The notes under the pieces are model-generated. The model saw only the letters and a program-made list of their open reading frames with translations. It was not told the DNA's origin and made no database searches. From Thermoplasmatota archaeon (GTDB lineage: Archaea; Thermoplasmatota; Thermoplasmata; Thermoplasmatales; Thermoplasmataceae), in contig JAMCUV010000020.1 in NCBI GenBank assembly GCA_023379345.1, forward strand, positions 1 to 33,953: a stretch of 33,953 bases of DNA. Reading direction: 5' to 3'. The translations under genes were made by a program, and so were the position numbers. Of this stretch, positions 1 to 8,162 are shown piece after piece. Within the stretch, counting starts at the first letter, position 1. Each line of letters begins with the position of its first letter.

Positions 1-70
1 GCGAGGGGATTCGGACCCCTGATCTGCAGCTTAGGAGGCTGCTGCCATATCCAGACTGGGCCACGCGCCC
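1..70 (-). tRNA. tRNA-Arg (anticodon CCT), truncated at its 3' end by the window edge
   Basis: Reverse complement GGGCGCGTGGCCCAGTCTGGATATGGCAGCAGCCTCCTAAGCTGCAGATCAGGGGTCCGAATCCCCTCGC. Anticodon stem GCAGC/GCTGC with loop CTCCTAA; T-arm AGGGG-TCCGAAT-CCCCT; acceptor 5' strand GGGCGCG, with about 4 nt of the acceptor 3' strand outside the window. Confidence 0.93.
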
Positions 71-415
71 TAACTTGGTGCTCAACATAATCACATACTT
101 GTATATATTTCAAACTCAAGATCGTAACCTCCGAAGACATTCATGAGATCTCTATTTGCTAAAGGTCTTGCAACAGGATCTGAATGCAATGCGACGGCTG
201 CCCAAGTTCCCTGGTTGCATCATGGGACAATGTCATGGGGTTCCGGATAAAGATTGCGATTTTATCTCGGAATATTTCACCCATGAAGGGAGCTGCTGCA
301 ACCACAACATCAGAAAGTGTATTCCTCATGGATAGTTCCTAGCTTCTCACATGATTGATTCAGATCCCCAGAAATGCTGATCAAAAATTAAGAATAATGT
401 CAATATGCAGTAATT

Positions 416-886
416 ATGAAACTTATGATTGATGGGTCACTTGGCCACATGGATTTTTCGGCAGCACATTTCATACCAACAATAGAGAAGTGTGCCCATC
501 TCCATGGACACAACTACTACGTAAATGTGGAAGTTGAGGGTGAACCTGTGGAAGGCGTGCTTATGGACTATGGAATACTGAAGTCCCTGATTAGAAAAGC
601 CATTGAACCCTTGGACCATAGAATACTTGTCCCGGAACGTTCCGGTTTCTCCACTTGCACAATTGACGGAGATGTGTGCCTGGTTGCATATGCAGGAAAG
701 AAATTCCAGTTTCCTCTCAGCGACGTGTATCTGCTCGACAGGGAAATGAGCTCAAGTGAGTTGCTTTCCAAAAGCATACTTGAAAAGACACAGAGGGAAA
801 TATTCCGTCACAGGAATATCACAAGGGTCGCAGTTTGCGTTTACGAGAGCCCCGGGCAGGGTGCATGTTCGGAAGTGACCCGATGA
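416..886 (+). CDS. queD: 6-carboxytetrahydropterin synthase (QueD / 6-pyruvoyl tetrahydropterin synthase family)
   Basis: FSAAHF...KCAHLHGHNYYVNVEVEGE matches the QueD Zn/catalytic CxxxHGH motif; adjacent to queC. Confidence 0.9.
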   Translation: MKLMIDGSLGHMDFSAAHFIPTIEKCAHLHGHNYYVNVEVEGEPVEGVLMDYGILKSLIRKAIEPLDHRILVPERSGFSTCTIDGDVCLVAYAGKKFQFPLSDVYLLDREMSSSELLSKSILEKTQREIFRHRNITRVAVCVYESPGQGACSEVTR

Positions 887-1590
887 TTGGTAAAGCAGTA
901 TGCCTCCTGTCAGGAGGGGTTGATTCCACCACAGTTCTGGCCATCGCCCTGAGCAAGGGATACGATTGCACAGCCATAAGCTTCGATTATGGGCAGAGGC
1001 ACAGCAGGGAACTTGAAGCGTCTGCCAGGGTGGCGGAACATTACCACGTCCAGAGGCATGTGGTCAGGATGAATCTGAATGAAGTCACAAGCAGTGCCCT
1101 GACCGGCCAGAAGGATGTGGAAACCAGGTCGCTGGATCACATAGAGGCAAGCATCCCCAATACATATGTGCCATCAAGGAACATCATATTCCTTTCCATA
1201 GCAGCATCAATGGCTGAATCAATAGGCGCAAACCATATTTTCATCGGCGCCAATGCAGTTGATTTCTCCGGATACCCAGACTGCAGGCCCGCCTTCTACA
1301 ACGCTTTCGAAAATGCGTTGAACATGGGAACAGTGGCCGGAGCAGAAAACCCCTTCAGAATAAATGTTCCCCTGCAATACCTCACCAAGGGAGAGATAAT
1401 AAGAACAGGAATGTCACTGAATGTGCCGTACGAGCTTACCACCTCATGTTACCTTGGCAGAGAAAAAGCATGCGGAAAATGTGATTCTTGCCTCCTGAGG
1501 CTGAAAGGATTCATGGAGGCCAGCATCCCCGATCCGATCCCTTACGAGACCTATCCGGAATTTTATAAAAAATTTCTTGGGAAAAATTAG
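883..1590 (+). CDS. queC: 7-cyano-7-deazaguanine synthase (QueC)
   Basis: PP-loop LLSGGVDSTTVLAIA; C-terminal Zn Cys cluster CYLGREKACGKCDSCLLR. ATG at 883 overlaps the queD stop (ATGA); the ORF track start at 835 is upstream. Confidence 0.93.
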   Translation: MIGKAVCLLSGGVDSTTVLAIALSKGYDCTAISFDYGQRHSRELEASARVAEHYHVQRHVVRMNLNEVTSSALTGQKDVETRSLDHIEASIPNTYVPSRNIIFLSIAASMAESIGANHIFIGANAVDFSGYPDCRPAFYNAFENALNMGTVAGAENPFRINVPLQYLTKGEIIRTGMSLNVPYELTTSCYLGREKACGKCDSCLLRLKGFMEASIPDPIPYETYPEFYKKFLGKN

Positions 1591-2561
1591 TTTTTGGATT
1601 TCAGGAAGTCGTCAACCTTTTTGCAGTTCTCCTGAACTCCCTTAACAGTCTTCTCCCAGAGGGCTTTCTCCTCGGCAGTGAAGTCCATATCGTATATTCT
1701 CTCAACACCGTTTGAGCCTATGCTTATGGGAACGCCGATGAATATGCCTGATGCGCCGTAGTGCTTTGCATGGTCCCCTTCAAGGTAGGCTGCGCATGGG
1801 ATGACTCTGTGTTTGTCCTTTATTATTGATTCTACCATGGCAGTGATGGAGATGCCAGGTGCGTAATACGCGCTTCCAGTCTTGAGGTAGTTCACTATTT
1901 CCCCGCCACCGAATCTCGTTCTCTTCACAATCTCGTCAATCTTCTCCTTTGAAAGAAGGTTGCTGATTGGGATGCCTGAGACGTTTGAGTATCTTATGAA
2001 CGGCACCATGTCATCGCCGTGCCCGCCAATCACGAATGCGTTGACGTCCTCGACCGATACGTTAAGTTCCATTGCAAGAAAAGTCCTGAATCTTGAGCTG
2101 TCAAGTGACCCGCCAAGTCCCATTATGTATTCCGGCTTCACTCCGGAAACCTTCTGGAAAGCATATGCCATTATATCGGCAGGATTTGATACAACCACGA
2201 CCTTCGAATGCGGGGAATATTTCTTGACATTCCTGGCAACATCTGACATGATCTCAAGGTTCTTGTTCAGGAGATCGTCACGGCTCATGCCTGGTTTCCT
2301 TGCAAGTCCAGCCGTTATAACTATGACATCTGAGTTTTCCATATTCTTGTATGCTTCGGGATTTATGGTTGTGAATCCTTTCACCTCAACATCAGTGCCC
2401 CAGTGCGGGCTTCCCTCCATAATATCAAGGCCCTTACCTTCAGGAATGCCGTCTACCACATCGAATAAATATACGTCGCCGAGTTCCTTCAGCGCTATAA
2501 ACTGAGCCACAGTAGCCCCAACATTTCCGGCTCCCACTACTGAAATCTTTTTTCTTACCAT
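1587..2561 (-). CDS. mdh: Malate dehydrogenase (LDH/MDH superfamily, NAD-type)
   Basis: Rossmann VVGAGNVGATVAQ with Asp at the end of beta-2 (YLFDVVDG); TAGLARKPGMSRDDLL with Arg in the substrate-specificity loop; active-site IGGHGDDMVP. Confidence 0.9.
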   Translation of the reverse strand: MVRKKISVVGAGNVGATVAQFIALKELGDVYLFDVVDGIPEGKGLDIMEGSPHWGTDVEVKGFTTINPEAYKNMENSDVIVITAGLARKPGMSRDDLLNKNLEIMSDVARNVKKYSPHSKVVVVSNPADIMAYAFQKVSGVKPEYIMGLGGSLDSSRFRTFLAMELNVSVEDVNAFVIGGHGDDMVPFIRYSNVSGIPISNLLSKEKIDEIVKRTRFGGGEIVNYLKTGSAYYAPGISITAMVESIIKDKHRVIPCAAYLEGDHAKHYGASGIFIGVPISIGSNGVERIYDMDFTAEEKALWEKTVKGVQENCKKVDDFLKSKN

Positions 2562-2741
2562 GACAGAAAATCACTTATTCAATCTTAAAGTTGTGCCTAG
2601 GCATCCAAATAAAGCGCACAGTTGATACGAATGGGTTACCACGGTTATTTATGTCTCCATGCACATTTATGTTTAAAATATTAGAAATATTAGAGATTCA
2701 GGAGAAATTTCATGAGAAAACTGGCACGGCACAATGGCAAA

Positions 2742-2753
2742 AATTAAATAATC
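2742..2753 (+). promoter_or_regulatory. Putative TATA box for the DUF835 gene (near-leaderless start at ATG 2775)
   Basis: AT-rich AAATTAAATAAT about 25 nt upstream of ATG 2775. Confidence 0.45.
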
Positions 2754-2774
2754 TTGAAGTTTAAATTAGAGACA

Positions 2775-3641
2775 ATGATTCTTGTATATGATGGGTCTGG
2801 CAGTGAAGAGGATATGCTCAGGGAGCTTATGGCTCCCACTGGCATGGAGTTCCAGCTGCTGAAAAAACTGAGCGTCCGGATTCTGGAGGAGGCCAGCCCC
2901 ACCACTTTGATATATTTCGTTGATGGCGGAATGCCAAGTGAGGATGAGAAGCTATTCCTCAAAGAAAAAAGAGAATTCCTCCTCATACTCATGTACAGGT
3001 CCGTTCCAGAAGTGAATGAACGGATAAGATATTCATCTGAGCTTGTGCCCATAGACCCGGACAACATTGATGAGACCCGTGACCGCCTGAGGAAAGCTCT
3101 TTCAAGCCATACAGTCCGGAAGCTCAGGACAATTAATGATACCACAATATACCTGGCCAAGAATGGGCTTTACCCTGGAAACACATATTTCACTAACCCT
3201 GATAACACCGGCCTTTTCACCTCCATGCTCATATCAAAGCATATTGACAGGGACAGATCCCTTGTTGTTTCAAGATTCAATCTGAGAATGGAGATGCCGG
3301 AAATCCTCAATGACAGGAACTTCATCTGGGTGACTGATTCCATCGGAGCGCAGCGGAACCGGCCGGTGAATCTCACATTTATTGTGGATACAATAATCAA
3401 GAGGATAAATGAGGGTTCGACCTACCTGATTTTTATTGACATTTTTGACCTGATGATAGTTTACCATTCCTTCTATGATGTGGCACGCTCCTTTGAATTG
3501 ATAAAGAGCGCCGCAATGGAAAAGGAAGTATACCTGATACTTGTCCTGGGCGAGGAATCCATGGACCACATCCAGTTTGGACAGATTACAAGGTACTGCT
3601 ATGAATGGAGCCCCAGAAAGATAAACGACCTGGAGAGATGA
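2775..3641 (+). CDS. DUF835-domain protein with an N-terminal degenerate receiver-like region
   Basis: C-terminal half fits the DUF835 pattern (STYLIFIDIFDLMIVYHSFYDVARSFELIKSAAMEKEVYLILVLGEESMD). N-terminus MILVYDGSG...TLIYFVDGGMPSED resembles a receiver with a DxxMP motif. ORF track starts at TTG 2754; ATG 2775 preferred. Confidence 0.7.
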   Translation: MILVYDGSGSEEDMLRELMAPTGMEFQLLKKLSVRILEEASPTTLIYFVDGGMPSEDEKLFLKEKREFLLILMYRSVPEVNERIRYSSELVPIDPDNIDETRDRLRKALSSHTVRKLRTINDTTIYLAKNGLYPGNTYFTNPDNTGLFTSMLISKHIDRDRSLVVSRFNLRMEMPEILNDRNFIWVTDSIGAQRNRPVNLTFIVDTIIKRINEGSTYLIFIDIFDLMIVYHSFYDVARSFELIKSAAMEKEVYLILVLGEESMDHIQFGQITRYCYEWSPRKINDLER

Positions 3642-3648
3642 TGCATTC

Positions 3649-5094
3649 TTGAAAATTAGAGAAGGACTGATTGGACTACTTGACAATTTCTTCAGCCAGA
3701 AATTCGGGAAGTCGCTGGTAATCAAGGGTAAGCCCGGTGCGGGCAAGACGACTTTCGCACTTGGATACCTGGAGGGCATCCTTGGAGACACTCCCGTATG
3801 CTATCTTTCATCCAGGTTTTCCGATGATTCTCTTTTTGAATCCTTCCCGTGGCTCAAGGACGTATCCATAAAGAACAGGGAAGCAGGTGCACAGTCAGAC
3901 CTCACATCGGTCAGTACCGATTCACTGCAGAAACTTGAAAGAATGATCGAGGAGGGCCAGATTTCAAATTCCCTCAACAAGGGCTTGATCCTCAACATAA
4001 CGGATCTCCTGCCAGACATAAGATCCATTTATGAGTTTGTAGATGCAAATTTTGGGAACAACCCACTGATTGTCATAGATTCCATGGAAGCCCTGTCAGA
4101 GAAGTACGACATGAGCAGTCTAACGCTCTTTTCCGTCATACATTCTGATCTTGTGGAAAAATCCGGAGCCAATATTATTGCAATTCTTGAAGCCAACGAG
4201 AACCAGAAGCTGGAGTACTTTTCGGATGGCGTTGTATCAATGGATTACTACGTTGATTCGGATTTCCTTGTGAGGAGGGCCACCGTTGAGAAGCTCAGGG
4301 GAGTTTCACTGGGATCTACGCCAGTCTACCTGTACACACTCAAGGAGGGCAGGTTTGACCCGTTCAAGCAAAACCTCATAATATACCCTGAAACCCGCAT
4401 TGCTGTTGAGGCGGGAAAGAGCCATGAGGAATTTGAGGTACCGCTTGATTCGTCCGATCTCCCCAAACTTACCCCAACCGGGTCGAAATCAATTCCCCTT
4501 GGATCTGTGATAATGTTTCACAGGAAAGACAATTCAAACGTTGTCAACGATGTTGTCAACCTGGTAAAGAACAATCTCATAAAAAACGCAATTTCCGTGG
4601 GACGTGGTGTCATTGATGCCACATCCAGCAGCTATGAGACTTCCAGGATACTTGTCAACGTCATGGATCCTGAAACCATGAAACATTACATAACAGCCGA
4701 GAAGTCCAAGAGGGCCAACTCGTTTGTAATTAATCTTGAAGGAAAGAGCATTGTAGAGGATTTCCCCAATGACGTCATAGATTTCTTCATGTCATCATCA
4801 TCCAGGCCAAACCTCTATTTCTTTTCCACGGATTTCCTGATGTTCACGTACGGTCCAGACTTCTTCGGAGACCTGGTTAACCTCATAAACGGCATAAGGC
4901 CCACAGGAGCAACCATAATAATAGCAGATGACGAGTATTACGGCAAAATAAGCCATTACTCAAATCTTGCCATCCATTTCAAGGAAGTCAGTGGCTATGC
5001 GCTGATGAATTCAGCCCCCAGAATCTCCTATGCTGCCATTCCTGAATATGACAAATCACACTGGCCGGACATAAAGCTGTTCGACATTGTGTGA
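3649..5094 (+). CDS. RecA-superfamily ATPase, GvpD/KaiC-like
   Basis: Walker A IKGKPGAGKTTFALGYLE, Walker B NPLIVIDSMEAL, then a RecA/KaiC-type LRG...YLYTLKEGRFDPF strand. TTG start 7 nt after the upstream stop. Confidence 0.75.
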   Translation: MKIREGLIGLLDNFFSQKFGKSLVIKGKPGAGKTTFALGYLEGILGDTPVCYLSSRFSDDSLFESFPWLKDVSIKNREAGAQSDLTSVSTDSLQKLERMIEEGQISNSLNKGLILNITDLLPDIRSIYEFVDANFGNNPLIVIDSMEALSEKYDMSSLTLFSVIHSDLVEKSGANIIAILEANENQKLEYFSDGVVSMDYYVDSDFLVRRATVEKLRGVSLGSTPVYLYTLKEGRFDPFKQNLIIYPETRIAVEAGKSHEEFEVPLDSSDLPKLTPTGSKSIPLGSVIMFHRKDNSNVVNDVVNLVKNNLIKNAISVGRGVIDATSSSYETSRILVNVMDPETMKHYITAEKSKRANSFVINLEGKSIVEDFPNDVIDFFMSSSSRPNLYFFSTDFLMFTYGPDFFGDLVNLINGIRPTGATIIIADDEYYGKISHYSNLAIHFKEVSGYALMNSAPRISYAAIPEYDKSHWPDIKLFDIV

Positions 5095-5117
5095 AAGCAA
5101 AGGAAGATTGTTCTTTC

Positions 5118-5573
5118 CTACGCTTCCCGTATGGCTGTGATTGCTATTTCCCTGATTTCAACATAATGCTTTGAAACATCGAACGAAGCGTCGTCCAGGG
5201 TGCATATTGCCAGATCCCTTAAAACTGAATATGAAATGTCCAGGAGCCTCCTTATTGATTGGTGCAGGAATTCAGTTTTAGCCTTCGCTATTACTGCAAT
5301 ACGGTTTCCACTGATCTCGAAGCTTATTGCCAGATCCCCTGTGAAGCAGACATTCTCCTTTGATGACATGGCCTGATCCCTGACCTGGGTGAAGCAGTCG
5401 TTTTCCTTTCCTGCACCTTCTATCAACTTGCCAACTTTCTCGGATGGCAGCACTAGTGTTCCCGATGACTGTAACTGATACAATGACCTCAACAGGATAG
5501 TGCTATGAATATCAAAAATATGTTTGATCCTTGAAGCAAGCCTTAGACCTGCAACCCTGAGTACAGCGTTCAA
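5118..5573 (-). CDS. Hypothetical protein, 151 aa
   Basis: Intact ORF between a convergent and a divergent neighbour; no family recognised. Confidence 0.55.
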   Translation of the reverse strand: MNAVLRVAGLRLASRIKHIFDIHSTILLRSLYQLQSSGTLVLPSEKVGKLIEGAGKENDCFTQVRDQAMSSKENVCFTGDLAISFEISGNRIAVIAKAKTEFLHQSIRRLLDISYSVLRDLAICTLDDASFDVSKHYVEIREIAITAIREA

Positions 5574-5810
5574 CTTCGGAGATTATTAGGTATTGTTCCT
5601 AAGCAACAACATATGTTACCTCTTTTTCCAGGCCTTCATGGGCGCATTCAACTCAGATATGGTTTGTGGAGGCTTCATGGGTTCGAGCGTTCTCAAGCCA
5701 CGGGGTCATCCGCCCACATGCGGACATGGCAGCTGATTCATTTTCATGGCATCTAATGCCCGGTGAATGTCATCTCGCATATGTTAAATCTCAGCTTGCA
5801 ATGGCCACAC

Positions 5811-6770
5811 ATGTTTCCAGTATCAAGACCCAGGAGATTACGAACCACCCAGGATATTCGTGATCTTGTTGCAGAGACTGCCATTAGGCCTGAAAAACTC
5901 ATAATGCCTGTCTTTGTGGATGAGGGGGCAAAAAAGGCAGTCCCAATAAAGTCCATGCCAGGCATACACCGTTATCCTTTGTCCGAACTTGAAAACCACC
6001 TTCTCTCCCTTCAGAGTTCCGGAGTCAGGAGCATACTGCTCTTTGGAATTCCTGTGAACAAGGATGAGACCGGCAGCTCTGCGTATGACGAGAACGGCAT
6101 TGTCCAGAAAGCCATAAACATCAGCAAGGAAAAAACCGGCCTTATCACAATTGCCGATCTGTGCATGTGCGAATATACCAGCCACGGGCATTGCGGTATA
6201 CTCAGAGGCAATTATGTGGACAATGATGCCACTCTGGATTCCTATGGAAAAATAGCAAAGACATATGCCGATGCAGGCGTGGACCTCATAGCACCAAGCG
6301 GCATGATGGACGGACAGGTAGGCAGGATAAGAAAGACACTGGATGACGCTGGATATTCCAGAATCCCCATAATGGCCTACAGCGCAAAATATGCCTCATC
6401 TCTCTATGGGCCATTCCGTGAGGCAGCAGAATCGACTCCTAGCTTCGGGGACCGCAGGAGCTACCAGATGGACCCCCGGAACTCCAGGGAGGCCATGAGG
6501 GAGATAGATCTGGATGTAAAGGAAGGCGCTGACATAATCATGGTTAAGCCTGCCCTCTTCTACCTTGATGTGATTAGAGGAGCAAGGCGGAAATATTCAC
6601 TGCCCCTGGCCGCATACAGTGTTAGCGGTGAATACACAATGATAAGGAACGCCGTGGATGCAGGATATCTCTCTGCGAATGCAATAGAAGAAGCCATAGG
6701 ATCGATTTTCAGGGCCGGAGCTGACATGGTAATAACCTACTTTGCCAAGTATCTGGCAGAAAAATTGTGA
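5811..6770 (+). CDS. hemB: Delta-aminolevulinic acid dehydratase (porphobilinogen synthase), Zn-type
   Basis: ADLCMCEYTSHGHCGIL (CxC...C metal site), YSAKYASSLYGPFREAAES, MVKPALFYLDVI, AYSVSGEYTMI. N-terminus MFPVSRPRRLRTTQ at 5811 preferred over ORF start 5763. Confidence 0.93.
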   Translation: MFPVSRPRRLRTTQDIRDLVAETAIRPEKLIMPVFVDEGAKKAVPIKSMPGIHRYPLSELENHLLSLQSSGVRSILLFGIPVNKDETGSSAYDENGIVQKAINISKEKTGLITIADLCMCEYTSHGHCGILRGNYVDNDATLDSYGKIAKTYADAGVDLIAPSGMMDGQVGRIRKTLDDAGYSRIPIMAYSAKYASSLYGPFREAAESTPSFGDRRSYQMDPRNSREAMREIDLDVKEGADIIMVKPALFYLDVIRGARRKYSLPLAAYSVSGEYTMIRNAVDAGYLSANAIEEAIGSIFRAGADMVITYFAKYLAEKL

Positions 6771-6786
6771 CGTTGCACCATTCGCC

Positions 6787-6799
6787 GATTTAATATATC
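6787..6799 (+). promoter_or_regulatory. Putative TATA box of the peroxiredoxin gene
   Basis: GATTTAATATATC followed by a short leader carrying GGTGAT 6 nt before ATG 6830. Confidence 0.5.
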
Positions 6800-6829
6800 A
6801 AAAAACAATAACTATTTGGTGATAAAAAA

Positions 6830-7444
6830 ATGGCAGTAACATTAGGACAGAAAGCACCGGACTTCACGGTAAACTCAACGCAGGGCCCCATAACTCTATC
6901 AAATTTCAAGGGTAAATGGGTTTTGCTTTTCTCGCATCCTGCAGACTTCACACCTGTGTGCACAACTGAATTCATGGCATTTTCAGAATCCTATGAGGAG
7001 TTCAAGAAACTTGGAGTGGAACTTATAGGGCTCAGTGTTGACAGCATATATTCCCATATAGCGTGGCTCAAGGACATTAAGGACAAATATGGCATTGAGG
7101 TTCCATTCCCTGTTCTTGCAGATCTTGAGAGGGAGGTTGCAACCCAGTATAATCTGCTGGATCCCAAGGTTGGCACAACAGTAAGGGGAGTGTTCATAAT
7201 AGATCCGAACCAGACTGTAAGATGGATGATATACTATCCTGCTGAGACTGGAAGGAGTATCAGGGAAATCATACGTGTCATTAAAGCTCTCCAGTTCAAC
7301 TGGGACAAGAAACTGGCCACACCTGCCAACTGGGAACCGGGCAAAGAGGGGATTGCATCAGCTCCTAGCACGCTGAAGGATGCTCTTGCAAGAGAAAAGG
7401 AAGCGGGAGCCGAACGCTGGTACCTGAAAAGAGTCAAAGCGTGA
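6830..7444 (+). CDS. 1-Cys peroxiredoxin (AhpC/TSA, Prx6-like)
   Basis: HPADFTPVCTTEF peroxidatic Cys motif, VRGVFIIDPNQTVRWMIYYP. Only one Cys in the 204-aa protein. Confidence 0.92.
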   Translation: MAVTLGQKAPDFTVNSTQGPITLSNFKGKWVLLFSHPADFTPVCTTEFMAFSESYEEFKKLGVELIGLSVDSIYSHIAWLKDIKDKYGIEVPFPVLADLEREVATQYNLLDPKVGTTVRGVFIIDPNQTVRWMIYYPAETGRSIREIIRVIKALQFNWDKKLATPANWEPGKEGIASAPSTLKDALAREKEAGAERWYLKRVKA

Positions 7445-7463
7445 TATCTTGACTCTCTGTGCC

Positions 7464-7787
7464 ATGTACAACATCACTGTGGGGGAGAGGCACCCCGCAG
7501 TAATCTGTGTTGATCTCTCAAATGTCAGCAAATCGCTTCTTGCCCTGGCAGATGTGCTTTCCACTGATTATGTGGAAGATGGTCTGCAGGAGTTCATTGA
7601 GGAGTTTTCCAGGACGGACGAGGTCATGCCGGAAGACAAGACTGTGGGATTTGTGGTTGTTAACTCCACAAAGCGGGTGCTGTCATTATCCTTTGCTTCC
7701 ATTCCAGATGACCTGGCGAACAAACTTAAGGCAGATGCTGATTCCTTCAGGAAAATAGGCTACGATGTCCAGCTGGACATTGAATAA
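7464..7787 (+). CDS. Hypothetical protein downstream of the peroxiredoxin gene
   Basis: Intact ORF 19 nt after the peroxiredoxin stop (ORF track TTG start at 7449); same strand. Confidence 0.6.
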   Translation: MYNITVGERHPAVICVDLSNVSKSLLALADVLSTDYVEDGLQEFIEEFSRTDEVMPEDKTVGFVVVNSTKRVLSLSFASIPDDLANKLKADADSFRKIGYDVQLDIE

Positions 7788-7856
7788 GAAAGCCTCTGCG
7801 CATCTGGTCCGCTTTTTTCCATAAAAGGTTAAATAAGCAGGTTGAATTACATTGGT

Positions 7857-8162
7857 ATGTTTGATTCACCCATAGAGTGGTTGATCATTGTAGCGGTTAT
7901 ACTCCTGCTTTTTGGGAGCACCAAGAAGATCCCGGAATTCGCCAGGAACCTTGGAAAAGCGACGGGCGAATTCAAGCGCGGGCAGATGGAGCTTGAGAAT
8001 GAGATCAAGAAAGCCATGAATCCGGCACCGGCAGCTGCTGATGCCAACAAAGCCATAGATTATACTGAGATAGCACGCAACCTCGGAATAGATCCCGCAA
8101 ACAAGACCCACGAACAGCTTACGAAAGAAATCGCTGAGAAACTGAAGCTCAATGATCAATGA
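7857..8162 (+). CDS. tatA: Sec-independent protein translocase TatA/B-type subunit
   Basis: Short TM helix IEWLIIVAVILLLFGSTKKIPEFARNLGKATGEFKRG with the FG hinge and amphipathic helix. ATG 7857 lies about 24 nt after TTAAATAAG; ORF track TTG start is 7842. Confidence 0.88.
   Translation: MFDSPIEWLIIVAVILLLFGSTKKIPEFARNLGKATGEFKRGQMELENEIKKAMNPAPAAADANKAIDYTEIARNLGIDPANKTHEQLTKEIAEKLKLNDQ

Noticed and set aside
1960-2505. 181-aa plus-strand ORF antisense to malate dehydrogenase
   Set aside because: Lies wholly inside a well-supported gene; composition is that of a shadow ORF.
2680-2700. Short tandem ATATTAGAA/ATATTAGAG before the DUF835 gene
   Set aside because: Only two imperfect 9-nt copies in an AT-rich promoter region; easily due to chance.
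3270-3791. 173-aa minus-strand ORF spanning the DUF835/ATPase junction
   Set aside because: Antisense to two better-supported genes, including the Walker A region.
5094-5118. AGGAA...TTCCT hairpin between convergent genes as a terminator
   Set aside because: Only a 5-bp stem with a 9-nt loop and no strong T-run; too weak to annotate.
5666-5863. 65-aa plus-strand ORF upstream of hemB
   Set aside because: Overlaps the hemB start in another frame, no motif, low-quality composition.
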